This document shows positions 25,296 through 34,699 of a stretch of 64,000 bases of DNA, piece by piece. The position numbers and the translations under genes were made by a program. A model generated the notes under the pieces. That model saw only the letters and a program-made list of their open reading frames with translations, searched no databases and was not told the origin of the DNA. This stretch comes from Paracnuella aquatica. Lineage in GTDB: Bacteria > Bacteroidota > Bacteroidia > Chitinophagales > Chitinophagaceae. The stretch lies in contig NZ_QOWJ01000001.1 in assembly GCF_003332885.2 (NCBI RefSeq), positions 62,001 to 126,000 on the forward strand. The letters are read 5' to 3'. Every line of letters starts with the position of its first letter. The stretch's first letter is position 1.

Positions 25296-25490
25296 ATGAA
25301 CCCAAACACAAACCAAACCGACGCTAACACAACTGAATGCTGTCCCGGATCCTGCAAGACGGTTTACGAAGTAGCAGGCATAGCCATTGTAAACAATTAT
25401 CGCTGCGGCCAGCGGCCATTTTCTGTGTCGGATATGTGGAATATCCAGCGCAGCAAAAAAGATGTGTCGCGTACAACCGGATTGCTGTAA
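25296..25490 (+). CDS. 64-aa protein of the ars operon, function unknown
   Basis: Short protein with a CCPGSC-type cluster near the N terminus (TECCPGSCKTVYEVAGIAIV) and an Arg/Lys-rich end (DMWNIQRSKKDVSRTTGLL). I do not recognise a named family. Codon use and tight placement (46 bp after arsM, 27 bp before arsN2) argue that it is real. The cysteines could bind As(III) or a metal, making it a possible arsenic chaperone; this is inference. Confidence 0.65.
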   Translation: MNPNTNQTDANTTECCPGSCKTVYEVAGIAIVNNYRCGQRPFSVSDMWNIQRSKKDVSRTTGLL

Positions 25491-25517
25491 GCTGTTGAAA
25501 AAAATCAAGATAATTTT

Positions 25518-25970
25518 ATGGAGCTCATTAACGCAACCCCGCAACAGCGGCCCGCAATTATTTCTTTGTTGCAGTCGCAAAAGCTGCCCACAGAAGATTT
25601 GCCGCAAGTGCTTGATGGATTTTTTACAGCAACAGCAGATGGAAATGTTGTGGGCATTATTGGCCTGGAGCGGTATGGGCCGTATGGCCTGTTGCGTTCA
25701 ATGGTTGTTCATCCTGAATACAGGAGTCAGGGCATTGCAGAACGCCTGGTGGCTACGCTGGAAAACTATGCGGCTGCTAACGGAGTTGCCGACATTTTTT
25801 TACTTACTGAAACTGCGGCGGGATATTTTTCAAAGAAAGCTTATGCAAATGTGGAGCGAAGCAGTGTCCCTGCTGAAGTGCAGGCGTCGTCAGAGTTTAG
25901 CCATGTATGCCCGGCAAGTGCAGCGGTGATGGTAAAAAAGATGAACGTAAACGTTTACATAGCGCCATAA
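25518..25970 (+). CDS. GNAT acetyltransferase, ArsN2-like arsenic-operon type
   Basis: 150-aa GNAT N-acetyltransferase. The acetyl-CoA loop is in LLRSMVVHPEYRSQGIAERL (R/Q-x-x-G-x-A form: RSQGIA), and the fold closes with the FSKKAYANVER segment. ArsN-type acetyltransferases modify organoarsenical toxins such as arsinothricin in known cases (ArsN1); the ArsN2 clade is ars-linked with a less settled substrate. Position between arsM and acr3 supports the ArsN2 name. Confidence 0.8.
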   Translation: MELINATPQQRPAIISLLQSQKLPTEDLPQVLDGFFTATADGNVVGIIGLERYGPYGLLRSMVVHPEYRSQGIAERLVATLENYAAANGVADIFLLTETAAGYFSKKAYANVERSSVPAEVQASSEFSHVCPASAAVMVKKMNVNVYIAP

Positions 25971-25994
25971 AAATTTCAAACAAAACAAAATGTA

Positions 25995-27092
25995 ATGTCG
26001 GCTAACAATTGTGCACCGGCGCTGGAACGAAAGCAATTAAGTTTCCTCGACCGGTACCTGACCTTGTGGATTTTCCTGGCCATGGCTGTGGGTGTGGCCA
26101 TTGGATACTTTGTACCCTCATCCTCGTCATTCATTAATTCATTTTCAAGCGGCACCACCAATATCCCGCTGGCAGTTGGTTTGATTCTGATGATGTATCC
26201 GCCCTTTGCCAAAGTGCGGTACGAACAACTGGGCGAAGTATTTCGCAACACAAAAGTGTTGGGCGTATCGCTTTTACTCAATTGGATTATCGGTCCCATC
26301 CTGATGTTTGTCTTAGCCGTTGTATTTCTTCGCGACTATCCCGAGTACATGGTGGGCCTGATCCTCATCGGGCTTGCCCGCTGTATTGCCATGGTCATTG
26401 TCTGGAACGAATTGGCTGAAGGAAGCAGGGAGTATGCAGCAGGGCTGGTGGCACTCAATAGTATTTTCCAGGTGTTGTTGTACAGCGTGTATGCTTACAT
26501 TTTCATTACGGTGTTGCCGCCGTTGTTTGGCATTGGTGGTGTTGAGGTAAACGTAACCATTGGTGAGATTGCCCAAAGCGTAGCCATTTACCTGGGCATT
26601 CCATTCCTTGCCGGTTTGCTTACCCGCATGGTGCTGCGCAAAATAAAAGGGGAGGACTGGTACCATCGAAAATTTATACCCCTTATTTCGCCCATTACAC
26701 TCATCGCGTTGCTGTTTACCATCGTGGTTATGTTCAGCCTGAAAGGTGAAATGATTGTGCGCATACCCATGGACGTGATACGCATTGCCATTCCGCTGCT
26801 GATCTATTTTGCTATCATGTTCCTGGTCAGCTTTTTTGTTGGCAAACGCATTGGCGCCGACTATTCAAAAAATGCATCCATTGCATTCACTGCTGCGGGC
26901 AACAACTTTGAGCTGGCCATTGCTGTTGCCATCGGCGTGTTTGGCATCAATAGTGGACAGGCCTTTGCCGGTGTTATCGGGCCGTTGGTTGAAGTACCGG
27001 CACTTATTGCCTTGGTAAATGTGGCGTTCTGGCTGCGCAAAAAGTATTATACAGCGCCGCAAATTTCCGAAACCAAACCTTCGAACATTTAA
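25995..27092 (+). CDS. acr3: ACR3-family arsenite efflux permease
   Basis: 365-aa inner-membrane permease with about ten hydrophobic segments. The family's essential cysteine is Cys130 in [13 protein letters not shown], and the conserved [16 protein letters not shown] and [16 protein letters not shown] blocks are present near the end. It exports As(III) driven by the proton gradient. It is separated from arsN2 by 24 bp and from the next gene by 11 bp. The first residues SANNCAPAL are soluble. Confidence 0.95.
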   Translation: MSANNCAPALERKQLSFLDRYLTLWIFLAMAVGVAIGYFVPSSSSFINSFSSGTTNIPLAVGLILMMYPPFAKVRYEQLGEVFRNTKVLGVSLLLNWIIGPILMFVLAVVFLRDYPEYMVGLILIGLARCIAMVIVWNELAEGSREYAAGLVALNSIFQVLLYSVYAYIFITVLPPLFGIGGVEVNVTIGEIAQSVAIYLGIPFLAGLLTRMVLRKIKGEDWYHRKFIPLISPITLIALLFTIVVMFSLKGEMIVRIPMDVIRIAIPLLIYFAIMFLVSFFVGKRIGADYSKNASIAFTAAGNNFELAIAVAIGVFGINSGQAFAGVIGPLVEVPALIALVNVAFWLRKKYYTAPQISETKPSNI

Positions 27093-27103
27093 TTAGAATA
27101 AAC

Positions 27104-27868
27104 ATGAGAATTGCACTGTTTAGCGACATCCACGCCAACCTGCCTGCGCTGGAAGCTTTTTTCAAAAGCATTGACGAACAGCAGCCCGATGCCATTTATT
27201 GCCTCGGTGATCTGGTGGGGTATAATACCTGGCCCAATGAAGTGATCAACGAGATCAGGCAGCGACGCATCCCTACCATTAAGGGCAATTACGATGAAGG
27301 TATTGGGCTCATGAGCGGAGATTGTGGCTGCGCTTACAAAACAGAACGGGATAAAGAAATGGGCAACATTTCCATTTCCTACACCGATAGTATTGTTGGC
27401 GCGGATGAACGACTGTATTTGCGTACGCTTCCTGCGCATATCCGGCTGGAGTTTACATTGAACAAGGATCCGCTCAACCTGCTACTGGTGCATGGTTCGC
27501 CCCGCAAAATCAACGAGTACCTTTTTGAAGACCGCGAGGAGCGGAGCATGTTACGCATTATGGAAGAAGCCAACGCCGACATCATGTGTTTCGGTCATAC
27601 ACACAAACCGTTTCACCGCGTGTTGCAATCGGCAGCGGGCAATTATCGCCATGCGGTCAACATCGGTTCGGTTGGCAAACCAAAAGACGGTAACCCGCGT
27701 GGTTGTTATGCAATGCTCACCATCAACGCCGATGCTGGCGTAGCGGACAAAGAAAGCGTGCAGGTCCAGTTTATTCGTTTTGCATACGATGTAGAAAAGG
27801 CCGCGACAGCCGTAGAAGGCAGCCCTTTGCCGAATGAGTATGCTGACATGTTGCGGAAAGGGGTTTAG
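27104..27868 (+). CDS. Calcineurin-like metallophosphoesterase at the end of the ars operon
   Basis: 254-aa metallophosphoesterase of the YfcE/MJ0936-like group. All metal-binding blocks are visible: FSDIHAN (Asp8, His10), LGDLVGY, KGNYDEG, LVHGSPRK and FGHTHKPF. A small Cys-containing insert GDCGCAYKT lies around residue 70. Substrates in this group are phosphodiesters or nucleotides. It begins 11 bp after acr3 and must be co-transcribed with the arsenic genes. Its role in arsenic metabolism is unknown; hydrolysis of arsenylated or nucleotide products would be speculation. Confidence 0.85.
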   Translation: MRIALFSDIHANLPALEAFFKSIDEQQPDAIYCLGDLVGYNTWPNEVINEIRQRRIPTIKGNYDEGIGLMSGDCGCAYKTERDKEMGNISISYTDSIVGADERLYLRTLPAHIRLEFTLNKDPLNLLLVHGSPRKINEYLFEDREERSMLRIMEEANADIMCFGHTHKPFHRVLQSAAGNYRHAVNIGSVGKPKDGNPRGCYAMLTINADAGVADKESVQVQFIRFAYDVEKAATAVEGSPLPNEYADMLRKGV

Positions 27869-27965
27869 GTAAGTGTTATACGCTATCGAAACCCGGTGCG
27901 GCAGCGAAAAGCAATTTGCAAACATCCTGTTTGAAAGGGCCAACGTTTTAACCGCCCAATGATAT

Positions 27966-28009
27966 TTGTTAAACTAGGTGTTGGTGTTTTAACAAATAAT
28001 ATTATTTTG
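27966..28009 (+). promoter_or_regulatory. Palindromic promoter region of the 182-aa protein gene
   Basis: TTTGTTAAAC and GTTTTAACAAA form an 11-bp inverted repeat with one bulged T around a central TAGGTGTTGGT. It is followed by TTATTTTG at 28002-28009, one mismatch from TAnnTTTG. The TTG start codon at 28017 would be almost at the transcription start, so a leaderless message is possible. Confidence 0.45.
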
Positions 28010-28016
28010 GTACCTG

Positions 28017-28565
28017 TTGAAACGAACCATTGCCATATCACTGCTGGTGATCCACCTGTTTAATATGTCGGGATACGCCTTTGTATTCCGGTACCTCATG
28101 TTTCGTTCCGACCAGCAACAGGTTCAAAAAATTGACGCCGGTAAATACGACCGAAATAGCCTGACCATTTTAAAAGTGCCCTTACTGTTGCCATATGGCA
28201 GCAACTGGCAAGACTTTGAGCGGGCTGAAGGTTTTATTGAAGTGGATGGTGTGCCATACACTTACGTTGAAAAAAAGATCAGCCGCGATACGCTGTACCT
28301 TGCCTGCCTGCCCAACGAAGGAAAAGCAAAACTGAAAAAGACTGCGGTCAATTTTACAAAGGCAGCCAGCGGCAATGCCGAAAACAATCCCAAAGAACCA
28401 ACCTTTGCTAAAAAAGGCATACTCGGTTTTGAATACAACAATCCGTCCACAAACGATTGCTTTGTTTCCGCTCATGTAGCCATCGCGGTTACATTTTCTG
28501 CGCCTGAGCCCGCAATCCCTAGCGGCTATCACGCAGTGCCTTATTCTCCTCCCGATGTTGTGTAG
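28017..28565 (+). CDS. Exported protein of unknown function (182 aa)
   Basis: TTG-started 182-aa protein with an N-terminal hydrophobic segment (MKRTIAISLLVIHLFNMSGY) acting as signal or anchor and a periplasmic domain with no named family I can recognise. KIDAGKYDRNSLTILKVPLLLPYGSNW and the Pro-rich HAVPYSPPDVV end are distinctive. It opens the run of AhpD-like, TonB, MFS and DUF3179 genes, and similar proteins are associated with metal-related TonB receptors in this group as far as I recall. Function unknown. Confidence 0.6.
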   Translation: MKRTIAISLLVIHLFNMSGYAFVFRYLMFRSDQQQVQKIDAGKYDRNSLTILKVPLLLPYGSNWQDFERAEGFIEVDGVPYTYVEKKISRDTLYLACLPNEGKAKLKKTAVNFTKAASGNAENNPKEPTFAKKGILGFEYNNPSTNDCFVSAHVAIAVTFSAPEPAIPSGYHAVPYSPPDVV

Positions 28566-28716
28566 CATTTACTTCTGATTCTTTTTTTGCCGCAGGCAAA
28601 ATGCTGCGCCATGCCTTATCCGCAACCGGCATAAACCGCATGTGCGTGCTGCTGCCTGCAGTCCACTATTGTTACACTTTACATCATTTTGGCACTTGCC
28701 ACAACTAGCGATTTTT

Positions 28717-29277
28717 ATGCCCTACATAAAATTGGATAGCCACTTGCCTGGCATCACTGGTTTGCTCGAAACCAGGAAGGACACCGCACAGCCCATTCGG
28801 GACCTCACACAATTTTTGCTCCGCGGACAAAACACACTTACCGAAGCGGAACGTGAGCTGATTGCCACCGTTGTATCGAATGGCAACGAATGCCGGTTTT
28901 GCACCACTGCACATACAGCCGCAGCCAACCTGTTGCTTGGCGAAGAAACCACCTGTTCGCTGGTAAAAGACGATCCGGACACAGCGCCGGTTTCAGGTAA
29001 AATGAAGGCGCTGCTGCACATAGCCAATGCAGTGCGGGTAAGCGGTAAAAACGTGACGCCGCAATTGGTAGATCGGGCAAAAAGCGAAGGCGCAACCGAA
29101 CAGGAGATACACGACACCGTTTTAATAGCAGCGCTTTTTTGCCTCTATAACCGCTACGTAGATGGCTTAGGCACTGCGCTGCCAGACGATGCTTCTTATT
29201 ACAACACACTTGCCCAGCGGTTGGTGAACCACGGTTATACCCGGCTACCGCAAGGCTACAGCCACATCAGGCCATAA
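28717..29277 (+). CDS. AhpD-like carboxymuconolactone decarboxylase-family protein, paralogue 1
   Basis: 186-aa AhpD/CMD-fold protein. Glu47, Cys59, Cys62 and His66 (ERELIA... ECRFCTTAH) have the exact spacing of the AhpD catalytic residues (E-12-C-3-C-4-H), so a thiol-dependent peroxidase or reductase activity is plausible. The ending HDTVLIAALFCLYNRYVDGLG is shared with the paralogues at 33496 and 34141. The ATG giving MPYIKLDSHLPGITGLL was chosen because the other two paralogues start the same way. It lies 30 bp before the TonB receptor. Confidence 0.85.
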   Translation: MPYIKLDSHLPGITGLLETRKDTAQPIRDLTQFLLRGQNTLTEAERELIATVVSNGNECRFCTTAHTAAANLLLGEETTCSLVKDDPDTAPVSGKMKALLHIANAVRVSGKNVTPQLVDRAKSEGATEQEIHDTVLIAALFCLYNRYVDGLGTALPDDASYYNTLAQRLVNHGYTRLPQGYSHIRP

Positions 29278-29307
29278 CATTTTCGCGCCACCAAACACAA
29301 AACCAAC

Positions 29308-32067
29308 ATGAAAAAAATATATCTGCTCCTCTTGCTGGTGCAGGGCCTGCTGCTCCATGCCCAGGAAGTGAAGATTTCGGGAACTGTTACTGATTTCGGG
29401 TCGCAACCAATAGCTAACGCCAGCATTACCGTGAAACAAAGTTCGCAGGGTACAAGTACCGATGAACAGGGACGTTTTTCCTTCACATTGGCCGGAAAAA
29501 AACTGCCGGTAACACTGGTCGTTTCTTCTGTCAATTTTACCACAACAGAATTTGTTGTAAACAATTCAGCAACAAATATTACCATTCAGTTAAGCCCCGC
29601 TTCAGGCATGTTGAATGAAGTAGTTACCACGGCGTCACGTGTTCCGGAAAGCATTTTGCGGTCGCCGGTGAGTATTGAAAAAATGAACCTTAAAGCCATA
29701 CAGGAAGCGCCGGCCATTTCATTTTATGATGCATTGCAGGTGTTGAAAGGCATGGAGATGTATTCGCCAAGCCTGGGTATCAAAACCGTGAACACCCGGG
29801 GTTTTAACGGCACATCCAATGCCCGTTTTTTGCAATTGATTGATGGGGTGGACAACCAGCCGCCGGGACTTAATTTTCCAATGGGCAACTTATTTGGCGC
29901 CTCCGATATTGATGTAGAAAGCGTGGAACTGATACCCGGTGCAGCTTCTGCATTGTACGGTCCGGCCGCATTCAATGGCATGCTCAGCATCAACACGAAA
30001 GATCCATTTAAATACCAGGGCTTATCGGTGCACCTGAAAACCGGTGTGAACCATGTGGGCGAAAGCGGAGTGGACCCGCATAGCGTAAATGATATTGCCA
30101 TCCGTTATGCAAAAGCTTTCAACGACCGTTTTGCATTTAAACTGAATGTGGGCTATTTCAATGGCCTCGACTGGCAGGCCCGTGACTACACCGACATCAG
30201 CGCCCAAACGCCGCCCGATAGGCGCGGCCCAAATAACCCCGGCCGCGATGCCATGAATATTTATGGCGATGAGGTGTCCCGCACATTGCCTGGCATCGGC
30301 CTTGTTTCCAGAACCGGTTATGAAGAAAAAGACCTGATGAACTACAATACTTTTAGCTTCAAAACCAGTGCATCACTGCATTATAAAATCTCTGATAACC
30401 TGCGGCTGATTTACCAATACAACCGTGGACAGGCCCGCGCTGCATTTACCAGCAGTGCCCGTATGAATATCAACGACTTTTTGTTGCAAACACACCGGCT
30501 AGAATTGCGCAGCAATAACTCGTTTTTGCGGGTATACCGCTCCGCGGAAATCTGTGATAACGGCTATAATTCCCGGACGCTGGGCCAGTTCATCAACCGC
30601 TTTTGGGTGCAGGACCTGAGTGGCAAAACCGTTGCACCCAACATTGCCGATGCTACCTGGTTTACGCGGTATGGTGCTGCATTCAATGGAACGATCAGCG
30701 GCGTTACGGGCGGTAACCATGCGGCGGCACGGGCATTTGCCGATGCAGGCCGCCTGGTGCCGGGCTCCGAAGGATTCAACCAGGTAAAGGACGCCGTAAC
30801 CAAAAGGGTAGGCTCCGAAGGCGCAGGGATTTTTAGCCACAACAAATTTTACCACGCCGATGCACAACATGAGTTTACACAGGTAAAAGCGGTGAGCCTG
30901 CTGGCCGGCGCCAGCTTCCGGCTGTACGACATGCATACCAACGGCACCCTGATCGATGATAAAGACAAGAAGATTTCGATCAGCGAGTATGGCGCATTTG
31001 TACAGGCCATCAAAAGCTTGTTTGGTGATAGATTGAAACTGACCGCTTCCATTCGTTACGATAAAAACGAAAACTTCGAGGGCAGCTTCACGCCGCGCCT
31101 GTCGGGTGTGTACACGATGGCCACCAACCACTACCTGCGTGCTTCATTTCAAACTGGTTTCAGAAATCCAACACCCATCGATCAGTACATTAAACTCAAT
31201 GCTGGGCCTATTACCATTCTTGGTGGCGTGCCCAACAACAGCAAAGGCATGAATGTGTATGAGAACTCTTTCACGGCTGCATCTGTTGGTCAGTTTACTG
31301 GGGCATATGCTGCGGCAGTAGGTTCGGGTAAAACGCAGGAGCAGGCCATTGCTGCAACTAAAAATTTATTGGTGCAATCGAACCATGCGTACATCGGGCC
31401 GGAAAAGCAAAATGCTTTCGAGGTAGGCTATAAGGGTATGTTTAAAGGACGCCTGCTGGTGGACTTCAATTATTACTACAGCCGGTACACCAATTTTATT
31501 TTAAATGCAGTTGTGGTGCGGCCCCAACACAACATTGGTACCGCTGGCGACATCAATGCGCAGGCAGCATCGGACATCTTGAATGGCGGTGCCCAAAACT
31601 TTCAGTTGTATACCAATGCATCGGATGTGGCAGCGGCACAAGGCTCCACGCTGGGTGTTGTGTATAATTTAGCCAAAGGCTACACGGTTGGCGGCAATGT
31701 TACTTGGTCGTCGTTTATTTTGGGTAAAGCAGATGCCAGCAAGGTCGCGCCGTTTAACACACCGAAATGGAGCACCAACCTCACATTTGGCAACCCCGAT
31801 GTACACCGCAATTTTGGCTTCAATGTTACCTGGCACTGGCAGGATGCATTTGATTGGTATGGACCGTTCAATGGAATGCGGCCCGGTCCGGTAAAAGCCT
31901 ACTCCTTGGTGGACATGCAAATCAATAAAAAGCTGCCGAAGCACAAAGCCATGATCAAAATGGGCGCCAGCAACCTGCTGAACAACCAGGTGGTTACGGC
32001 TTATGGCTCTCCTGCCATTGGTGGTTTGTATTACCTCTCCTTTACCATCGACGAATTGCTGAAATAG
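29308..32067 (+). CDS. TonB-dependent receptor with carboxypeptidase-regulatory-like domain
   Basis: 919-aa outer-membrane receptor: signal peptide (MKKIYLLLLLVQGLLLHAQ), a carboxypeptidase-regulatory-like beta domain (about 21-105, ISGTVTDFGSQPIANASITV), a plug (about 115-225 with GFNGTSNARFLQLIDGVDNQ and VELIPGAASALYGPAAFNG) and a beta barrel to the end. It takes up a large or scarce ligand using TonB energy. No SusD partner follows, so a polysaccharide system is unlikely; the adjoining MFS exporter/importer and AhpD-like genes suggest a small molecule or metal complex. Substrate unknown. Confidence 0.92.
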   Translation: MKKIYLLLLLVQGLLLHAQEVKISGTVTDFGSQPIANASITVKQSSQGTSTDEQGRFSFTLAGKKLPVTLVVSSVNFTTTEFVVNNSATNITIQLSPASGMLNEVVTTASRVPESILRSPVSIEKMNLKAIQEAPAISFYDALQVLKGMEMYSPSLGIKTVNTRGFNGTSNARFLQLIDGVDNQPPGLNFPMGNLFGASDIDVESVELIPGAASALYGPAAFNGMLSINTKDPFKYQGLSVHLKTGVNHVGESGVDPHSVNDIAIRYAKAFNDRFAFKLNVGYFNGLDWQARDYTDISAQTPPDRRGPNNPGRDAMNIYGDEVSRTLPGIGLVSRTGYEEKDLMNYNTFSFKTSASLHYKISDNLRLIYQYNRGQARAAFTSSARMNINDFLLQTHRLELRSNNSFLRVYRSAEICDNGYNSRTLGQFINRFWVQDLSGKTVAPNIADATWFTRYGAAFNGTISGVTGGNHAAARAFADAGRLVPGSEGFNQVKDAVTKRVGSEGAGIFSHNKFYHADAQHEFTQVKAVSLLAGASFRLYDMHTNGTLIDDKDKKISISEYGAFVQAIKSLFGDRLKLTASIRYDKNENFEGSFTPRLSGVYTMATNHYLRASFQTGFRNPTPIDQYIKLNAGPITILGGVPNNSKGMNVYENSFTAASVGQFTGAYAAAVGSGKTQEQAIAATKNLLVQSNHAYIGPEKQNAFEVGYKGMFKGRLLVDFNYYYSRYTNFILNAVVVRPQHNIGTAGDINAQAASDILNGGAQNFQLYTNASDVAAAQGSTLGVVYNLAKGYTVGGNVTWSSFILGKADASKVAPFNTPKWSTNLTFGNPDVHRNFGFNVTWHWQDAFDWYGPFNGMRPGPVKAYSLVDMQINKKLPKHKAMIKMGASNLLNNQVVTAYGSPAIGGLYYLSFTIDELLK

Positions 32068-32075
32068 AATAAAGG

Positions 32076-32111
32076 AACCGGCTCACAAAGTGCGGCCGGT
32101 TACTCTTTTTT
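32076..32111 (+). terminator. Terminator after the TonB receptor
   Basis: AACCGGC pairs with GCCGGTT across a 12-nt loop, followed by ACTC and TTTTTT. It separates the receptor from the MFS gene, so the second half of the cluster may have its own promoter. Confidence 0.7.
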
Positions 32112-32175
32112 CATAATACTCATTGTTGTATAGCGGGCATGCATAGCCGGTAATACAACATTTAACAAAATAACC

Positions 32176-33423
32176 ATGCAAACAATTTCGATACACCCGC
32201 CCATGCGCCGGGAAAAAGCGGAAACCATTTCTGCGTATCACGTTTACCTCTTTGCCAGTTGCTTTATTGCCGGTGTGGTTGGCGGCACCGTATCTACGTT
32301 AATGTCGGTGTACCTGCCGGTGGTGGTTCGCGATATATTGGGAGATGCCGATGTGGAAAAACTGAATACCATCGGCGGATACATCAATGCGCTGTTTATC
32401 TGCGGGTGGGCATTTGGCGGCTTTACCTGGGGCCTCATCAGCGACCGCACCGGCCGCAAAAAAGCGTTGGTAGCAGCGCTGGTGTGCTACAGCGTATTTA
32501 CCATTTTTACAGGCTTTGCACAAAGCTGGTGGGCTATTATGATCTGCCGGCTGTTGAGTGGCTTTGGTGTAGGAGGCGTACTGGTTTTAGGAATTACACT
32601 GCTAAGTGAAGTGTGGCCGCAACGCACCAAGGCTGTATTTATCGGTTTCCTTTCCATTGCATTTCCAACGGGCATTTTTGCTGCGGGGCTCATTAATTAC
32701 ATGGTGGCGTCGTGGCGGCAGGGGTTCATGGTAGGTATCATTCCGCTGGTGTTGGCCATTGCCGGCATTTGGTTGCTGCAGGAGTCGCCAAAGTGGAAAG
32801 AGCATGTGCGCAATGCAGATAAAAGAACACACACGCCGTTGTTTGCGCCGCAGCACAAGCACCAACTCATTGCCGGATCCGTCATTTTCGGTGCCATGCT
32901 GATCGGGCTTTGGGCTATTTTTTCGTGGCTGCCCACCTGGGTGCAAACCATGGCTGCAAGCGCCGATGCGCAGCAGGAGCGTGGGTTGAGCATGATGTGC
33001 CTCGGCATTGGCGGCCTTTCTGGTGGCTTTTTCTCTGGCTGGATCACCAACCGTTTTGGTCCGCGTTATTCATTGATCGCCTGCTTCTCGGTTTGCGCCG
33101 CACTTTCTTTTTTGTTATTCAGTGCCAACTACAGCATCACGCCGGTTTTGTTTATACAAATAGCCATCCTGGCTTTCTTCTTTGGCGCCAGCCAGGGTGT
33201 TTTGTCGTCTTACATCCCGCAATTGTTCAGCACGGGTATTCGAGCTTCGGCTACTGGTTTTTGTTTCAATGTTGGTAGGCTGGTTACGGCTGTAGCCGTT
33301 TTGTTTATCGGTGTGGTGGTTACGTCATTGGGTGGCTTTGCCAATGCACTGATCCTTTTTTCGTTGGTGTTCGTGGCCGGTCTTGCAGCAGTGGTTTTGC
33401 TCCGGCCGGATGCTACACCATAA
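32176..33423 (+). CDS. MFS transporter
   Basis: 415-aa major facilitator with twelve predicted helices. The loop 2-3 motif reads GLISDRTGRKKALV and a second WITNRFGPRYSL motif lies at the equivalent place in the second half. The closest overall type is the sialate/aromatic-acid or sugar-phosphate sort of MFS, as the sequence has an SVYLPVVVRDILGDADVEK periplasmic loop, but specificity cannot be read. It sits between the TonB receptor and two AhpD-like genes and probably moves their substrate or product across the inner membrane. Confidence 0.88.
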   Translation: MQTISIHPPMRREKAETISAYHVYLFASCFIAGVVGGTVSTLMSVYLPVVVRDILGDADVEKLNTIGGYINALFICGWAFGGFTWGLISDRTGRKKALVAALVCYSVFTIFTGFAQSWWAIMICRLLSGFGVGGVLVLGITLLSEVWPQRTKAVFIGFLSIAFPTGIFAAGLINYMVASWRQGFMVGIIPLVLAIAGIWLLQESPKWKEHVRNADKRTHTPLFAPQHKHQLIAGSVIFGAMLIGLWAIFSWLPTWVQTMAASADAQQERGLSMMCLGIGGLSGGFFSGWITNRFGPRYSLIACFSVCAALSFLLFSANYSITPVLFIQIAILAFFFGASQGVLSSYIPQLFSTGIRASATGFCFNVGRLVTAVAVLFIGVVVTSLGGFANALILFSLVFVAGLAAVVLLRPDATP

Positions 33424-33495
33424 TATTTCGTTTTCCTTTTTCAACCCGGAAATTAAACTGTGTCATTAAATAATTGCACACTAAAATAAAACATC

Positions 33496-34050
33496 ATGGC
33501 CCATATTAATGTTCCCGAAAATGTTCCTGGTATTCGTTCGTTGGTAATGTTTCGGCCCGACGCCGGCCAGCACCTGTATCAACTGGCGCAGGTGCTGCTG
33601 CGTGGCGAGTCGCCGCTGACCCCAGCCGAACGTGAACTGATTGCTACTTATGTATCACACCGCAACGGCTGCGTTTTTTGCACCAACAGCCATGCTGCCG
33701 CTGCACGCAGCCTGTTGCAAAATGACGCGCCGATTGTAGATGCGCTGTTGGCCGACATGGAAACAGCCCCTTTAAGCGAAAAATTAAAAGCACTGTTGCG
33801 CATTGCAGGCAAAGTGCAGGTGCTGGGAAAAGAAGTGCAACAGGACGATATTGATGCCGCAAAACAGTTGGGCGCCACCGACCGCGACCTGCACGATACA
33901 GTGCTCATTGCGGCAACATTCTCCATGTTCAACAGGTATGTAGATGGGTTAGCAAGTTTAACACCGCAAGACCCAGCAGCATACGAGCCCATGGGCAAGC
34001 GGATGGCCGAATTCGGGTATGTAATGCCGGAGCAAGCCGCACGGGTTTAG
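33496..34050 (+). CDS. AhpD-like carboxymuconolactone decarboxylase-family protein, paralogue 2
   Basis: 184-aa protein with the same layout as the paralogues at 28717 and 34141: start MAHINVPENVPGIRSLVMFR, Glu47, Cys59, Cys62 and His66 at AhpD-type spacing (RNGCVFCTNSHAAAA), and the shared end DLHDTVLIAATFSMFNRYVD. Lacks a signal peptide. Sequence differences between paralogues exceed those expected from very recent duplication, suggesting distinct roles, perhaps as a heteromeric enzyme. Confidence 0.85.
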   Translation: MAHINVPENVPGIRSLVMFRPDAGQHLYQLAQVLLRGESPLTPAERELIATYVSHRNGCVFCTNSHAAAARSLLQNDAPIVDALLADMETAPLSEKLKALLRIAGKVQVLGKEVQQDDIDAAKQLGATDRDLHDTVLIAATFSMFNRYVDGLASLTPQDPAAYEPMGKRMAEFGYVMPEQAARV

Positions 34051-34140
34051 TTGCAAACATTTTTTTAAACAAGCCACCTGGCATCTTTCAAAAAAATCAC
34101 TGAACTGGTGTTGGGTGGTGCTACAACAAAACAATTCTTT

Positions 34141-34692
34141 ATGGCCTATATCGAACTGTCTAACGACTTTCCCGGTATCCGCGGATTAATGGCTTACCGA
34201 CCCGAAACAGCGCATCCGCTGAATGCACTTGCGGAAGTGTTGTTGCGCGATGATGATAATACCTTGAGCCGTGGTGAACGGGAGCTGATTGCCACCTATG
34301 TTTCTTACCTCAATGATTGCTTTTTCTGCCAAAATGTACACGGTGCACTGGCAGGGCATTACCTGCAGTGTTCGCTCCAGGAAATTGATGACATGAAAAT
34401 GGATGCGCAGGGCGCTCCGCTTTCCGACAAAATGAAAGCATTGATGGCCATAGCCGCATCGGTTCAGCGCAGTGGCAAAGCCGTTACCGAAGAACAAATA
34501 GCGGCGGCAAAGGCCAATGGCGCAACAGACAGGGAATTGCACGACACGGTACTGATTGCCGCCGCATTTTGTATGTTCAACCGGTATGTGGATGGCCTGG
34601 GCACATGGGCGCCTAAGGACCGGAATTTTTATGTGAACCGTGCACCCCAGCGTGCCGCGGAAGGCTACATTGCCACAAACCTTTTTCAATAG
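34141..34692 (+). CDS. AhpD-like carboxymuconolactone decarboxylase-family protein, paralogue 3
   Basis: 183-aa protein with start MAYIELSNDFPGIRGLMAYR, Glu48, Cys60, Cys63, His67 (NDCFFCQNVHGAL) and end ELHDTVLIAAAFCMFNRYVD. The ATG at 34141 was chosen over an in-frame one 33 bp upstream because it aligns with the other paralogues. Only 7 bp separate its stop from the DUF3179 gene, so they are co-transcribed. Cytoplasmic. Confidence 0.85.
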   Translation: MAYIELSNDFPGIRGLMAYRPETAHPLNALAEVLLRDDDNTLSRGERELIATYVSYLNDCFFCQNVHGALAGHYLQCSLQEIDDMKMDAQGAPLSDKMKALMAIAASVQRSGKAVTEEQIAAAKANGATDRELHDTVLIAAAFCMFNRYVDGLGTWAPKDRNFYVNRAPQRAAEGYIATNLFQ

Positions 34693-34699
34693 AATTTCT

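Noticed and set aside
30499-31131. Long antisense frame inside the TonB receptor gene
   Set aside because: Shadow of strong codon bias on the coding strand; composition not protein-like.
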